A stretch of 64,000 nt of DNA from NCBI GenBank assembly GCA_943324745.2, contig CALPMT020000001.1, forward strand, positions 141,076 through 205,075, given 5' to 3'. The position numbers and the translations under genes were made by a program. The notes under the pieces are model-generated. The model was not told the origin of the DNA, made no database searches, and saw nothing but the letters and a program-made list of their open reading frames with translations. Shown piece after piece: positions 63,568-64,000 of the stretch (its first letter is position 1; each line of letters starts with the position of its first letter). This DNA is from Chitinophaga pinensis (GTDB lineage: Bacteria; Bacteroidota; Bacteroidia; Flavobacteriales_D; Crocinitomicaceae).

Positions 63568-64000
63568 CTCTGTGTCCTCCAAAACGCTTGAATGTCAAGA
63601 ATTCCAAATCCTCTGCGATAAGTTTCTAACTCAAATATAAAACAATATCTCATTTATTTTAGCCCAGAGATTTCTGAGAAATGGACGTATTATGTGTTTG
63701 GTGGACGCAGTGTAAATCTAATTTTATTAGATTAAATCTTTCAATTCAACTTCAACAATTCATTATTTGACAAAGTCAAGTAAACTCTGCGTCCTCCAAA
63801 ACGCTTGAATGTCAAGAACTCCAAATCCTCTGTGACAATTTTCTAACTCAAATATAAAACAATATCTCATATATTTTAGCGCAGAGATTTCTGAGAAATG
63901 GACGTATTATGTGTTTGGAGGACGCAGTGTAAATCTAATTTTATTAGATTAAATCTTTCAATTCAACTGCAACAATTCATTATTTGACAAAGTCAAATAA
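63568..64000. repeat. 217-bp tandem repeat with nested inverted repeats, running off the right edge
   Basis: Two copies begin at 63568 and 63785, exactly 217 bases apart; the second reaches the window end. They differ at only about a dozen positions. Each copy holds an outer inverted repeat: in the second, CTGCGTCCTCCAAA (63787-63800) pairs perfectly with TTTGGAGGACGCAG (63914-63927). An inner CTCTGTG/CGCAGAG pair (63828-63834, 63880-63886) and a small ATTTC/GAAAT hairpin (63887-63899) follow. No open reading frame of note is present. The region 63527-63567 shows nothing else I can assign. Confidence 0.9.

Noticed and set aside
63568..64000. Insertion sequence remnant
   Set aside because: Inverted repeats are present but there is no transposase fragment and the copies are in exact tandem; kept as a repeat element only.

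Overview
The window comes from the chromosome of an AT-rich Gram-negative bacterium of the phylum Bacteroidota, most likely order Flavobacteriales. The reasons are: a secreted protein with the gliding-motility-associated (type IX secretion, type B) C-terminal domain, TANNTTTG-type -7 promoter elements, few Shine-Dalgarno sequences, a fused CcsB-CcsA cytochrome c biogenesis protein, a bacillithiol BshB1 deacetylase, a carbamoyl-phosphate synthase large chain without the C-terminal regulatory domain, and pdhA-pdhC without an adjacent E1-beta gene. KdsB indicates a KDO-containing lipopolysaccharide. The genus cannot be fixed from the sequence alone. No rRNA, tRNA, CRISPR array, phage or insertion sequence was recognised.

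Layout. 59-3512 (minus): pyruvate dehydrogenase E1-alpha and E2, a strong terminator, then a secreted propeller-like protein. 3623-7675 (minus): radC-wecB-deacetylase-like-GSCFA, four genes joined stop-to-start without a spare base. 7833-10122 (plus): a lipoprotein NagZ-like glycosidase and a cysteine desulfurase. 10119-16867: a surface glycan block (GT4, methyltransferase, GT2, two flippases, FemAB/GNAT-like protein). 16850-18223 (minus): bshB1 preceded by an MntA-HepT toxin-antitoxin pair. 18261-28913 (minus): ccsBA, YfhO-like protein, DUF4834-like protein, carB and an ACC-deaminase-like PLP enzyme. 29009-31478 (plus): gcvT and an MFS transporter. 31489-43378 (minus): SWIM/SNF2 helicase, ffh, a type IX secreted protein, an MsbA-like ABC exporter, a GlmU-like sugar nucleotidyltransferase and a sodium:solute symporter. 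43525-46198 (plus): a TPR protein and RecQ. 46459-48960 (minus): a secreted GH2 beta-mannosidase.

49066-55948 is the most coherent functional block, built around sulfur. An Rrf2 regulator faces a promoter and a SAM-I (S-box) riboswitch leader, followed by metX, homoserine dehydrogenase, two half-size YeeE/YedE transporters, an OsmC protein and a MetZ-like sulfhydrylase. Together these could import reduced sulfur, make O-acetylhomoserine and convert it to homocysteine. 55997-63526 (plus) holds trhO, lgt, rimO, a dCMP deaminase, a CtpA-type protease, an ASH/VWA secreted protein and kdsB.

The unexplained structure is mostly repetitive: a 20-bp tandem array upstream of the GlmU-like gene, a dispersed family of GATGTT/AACATC palindromes, a REP-like palindrome carried in frame inside a YeeE gene, and a 217-bp tandem repeat with nested inverted repeats that runs off the right edge. 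I found no convincing new multi-gene system. The best candidates for a second look are the toxin-antitoxin pair translationally coupled to bshB1, the repeat families, and the sulfur operon.

Several starts were moved from TTG/GTG codons to an internal ATG where the ATG fits the family or the signal peptide better; this is stated in each entry.
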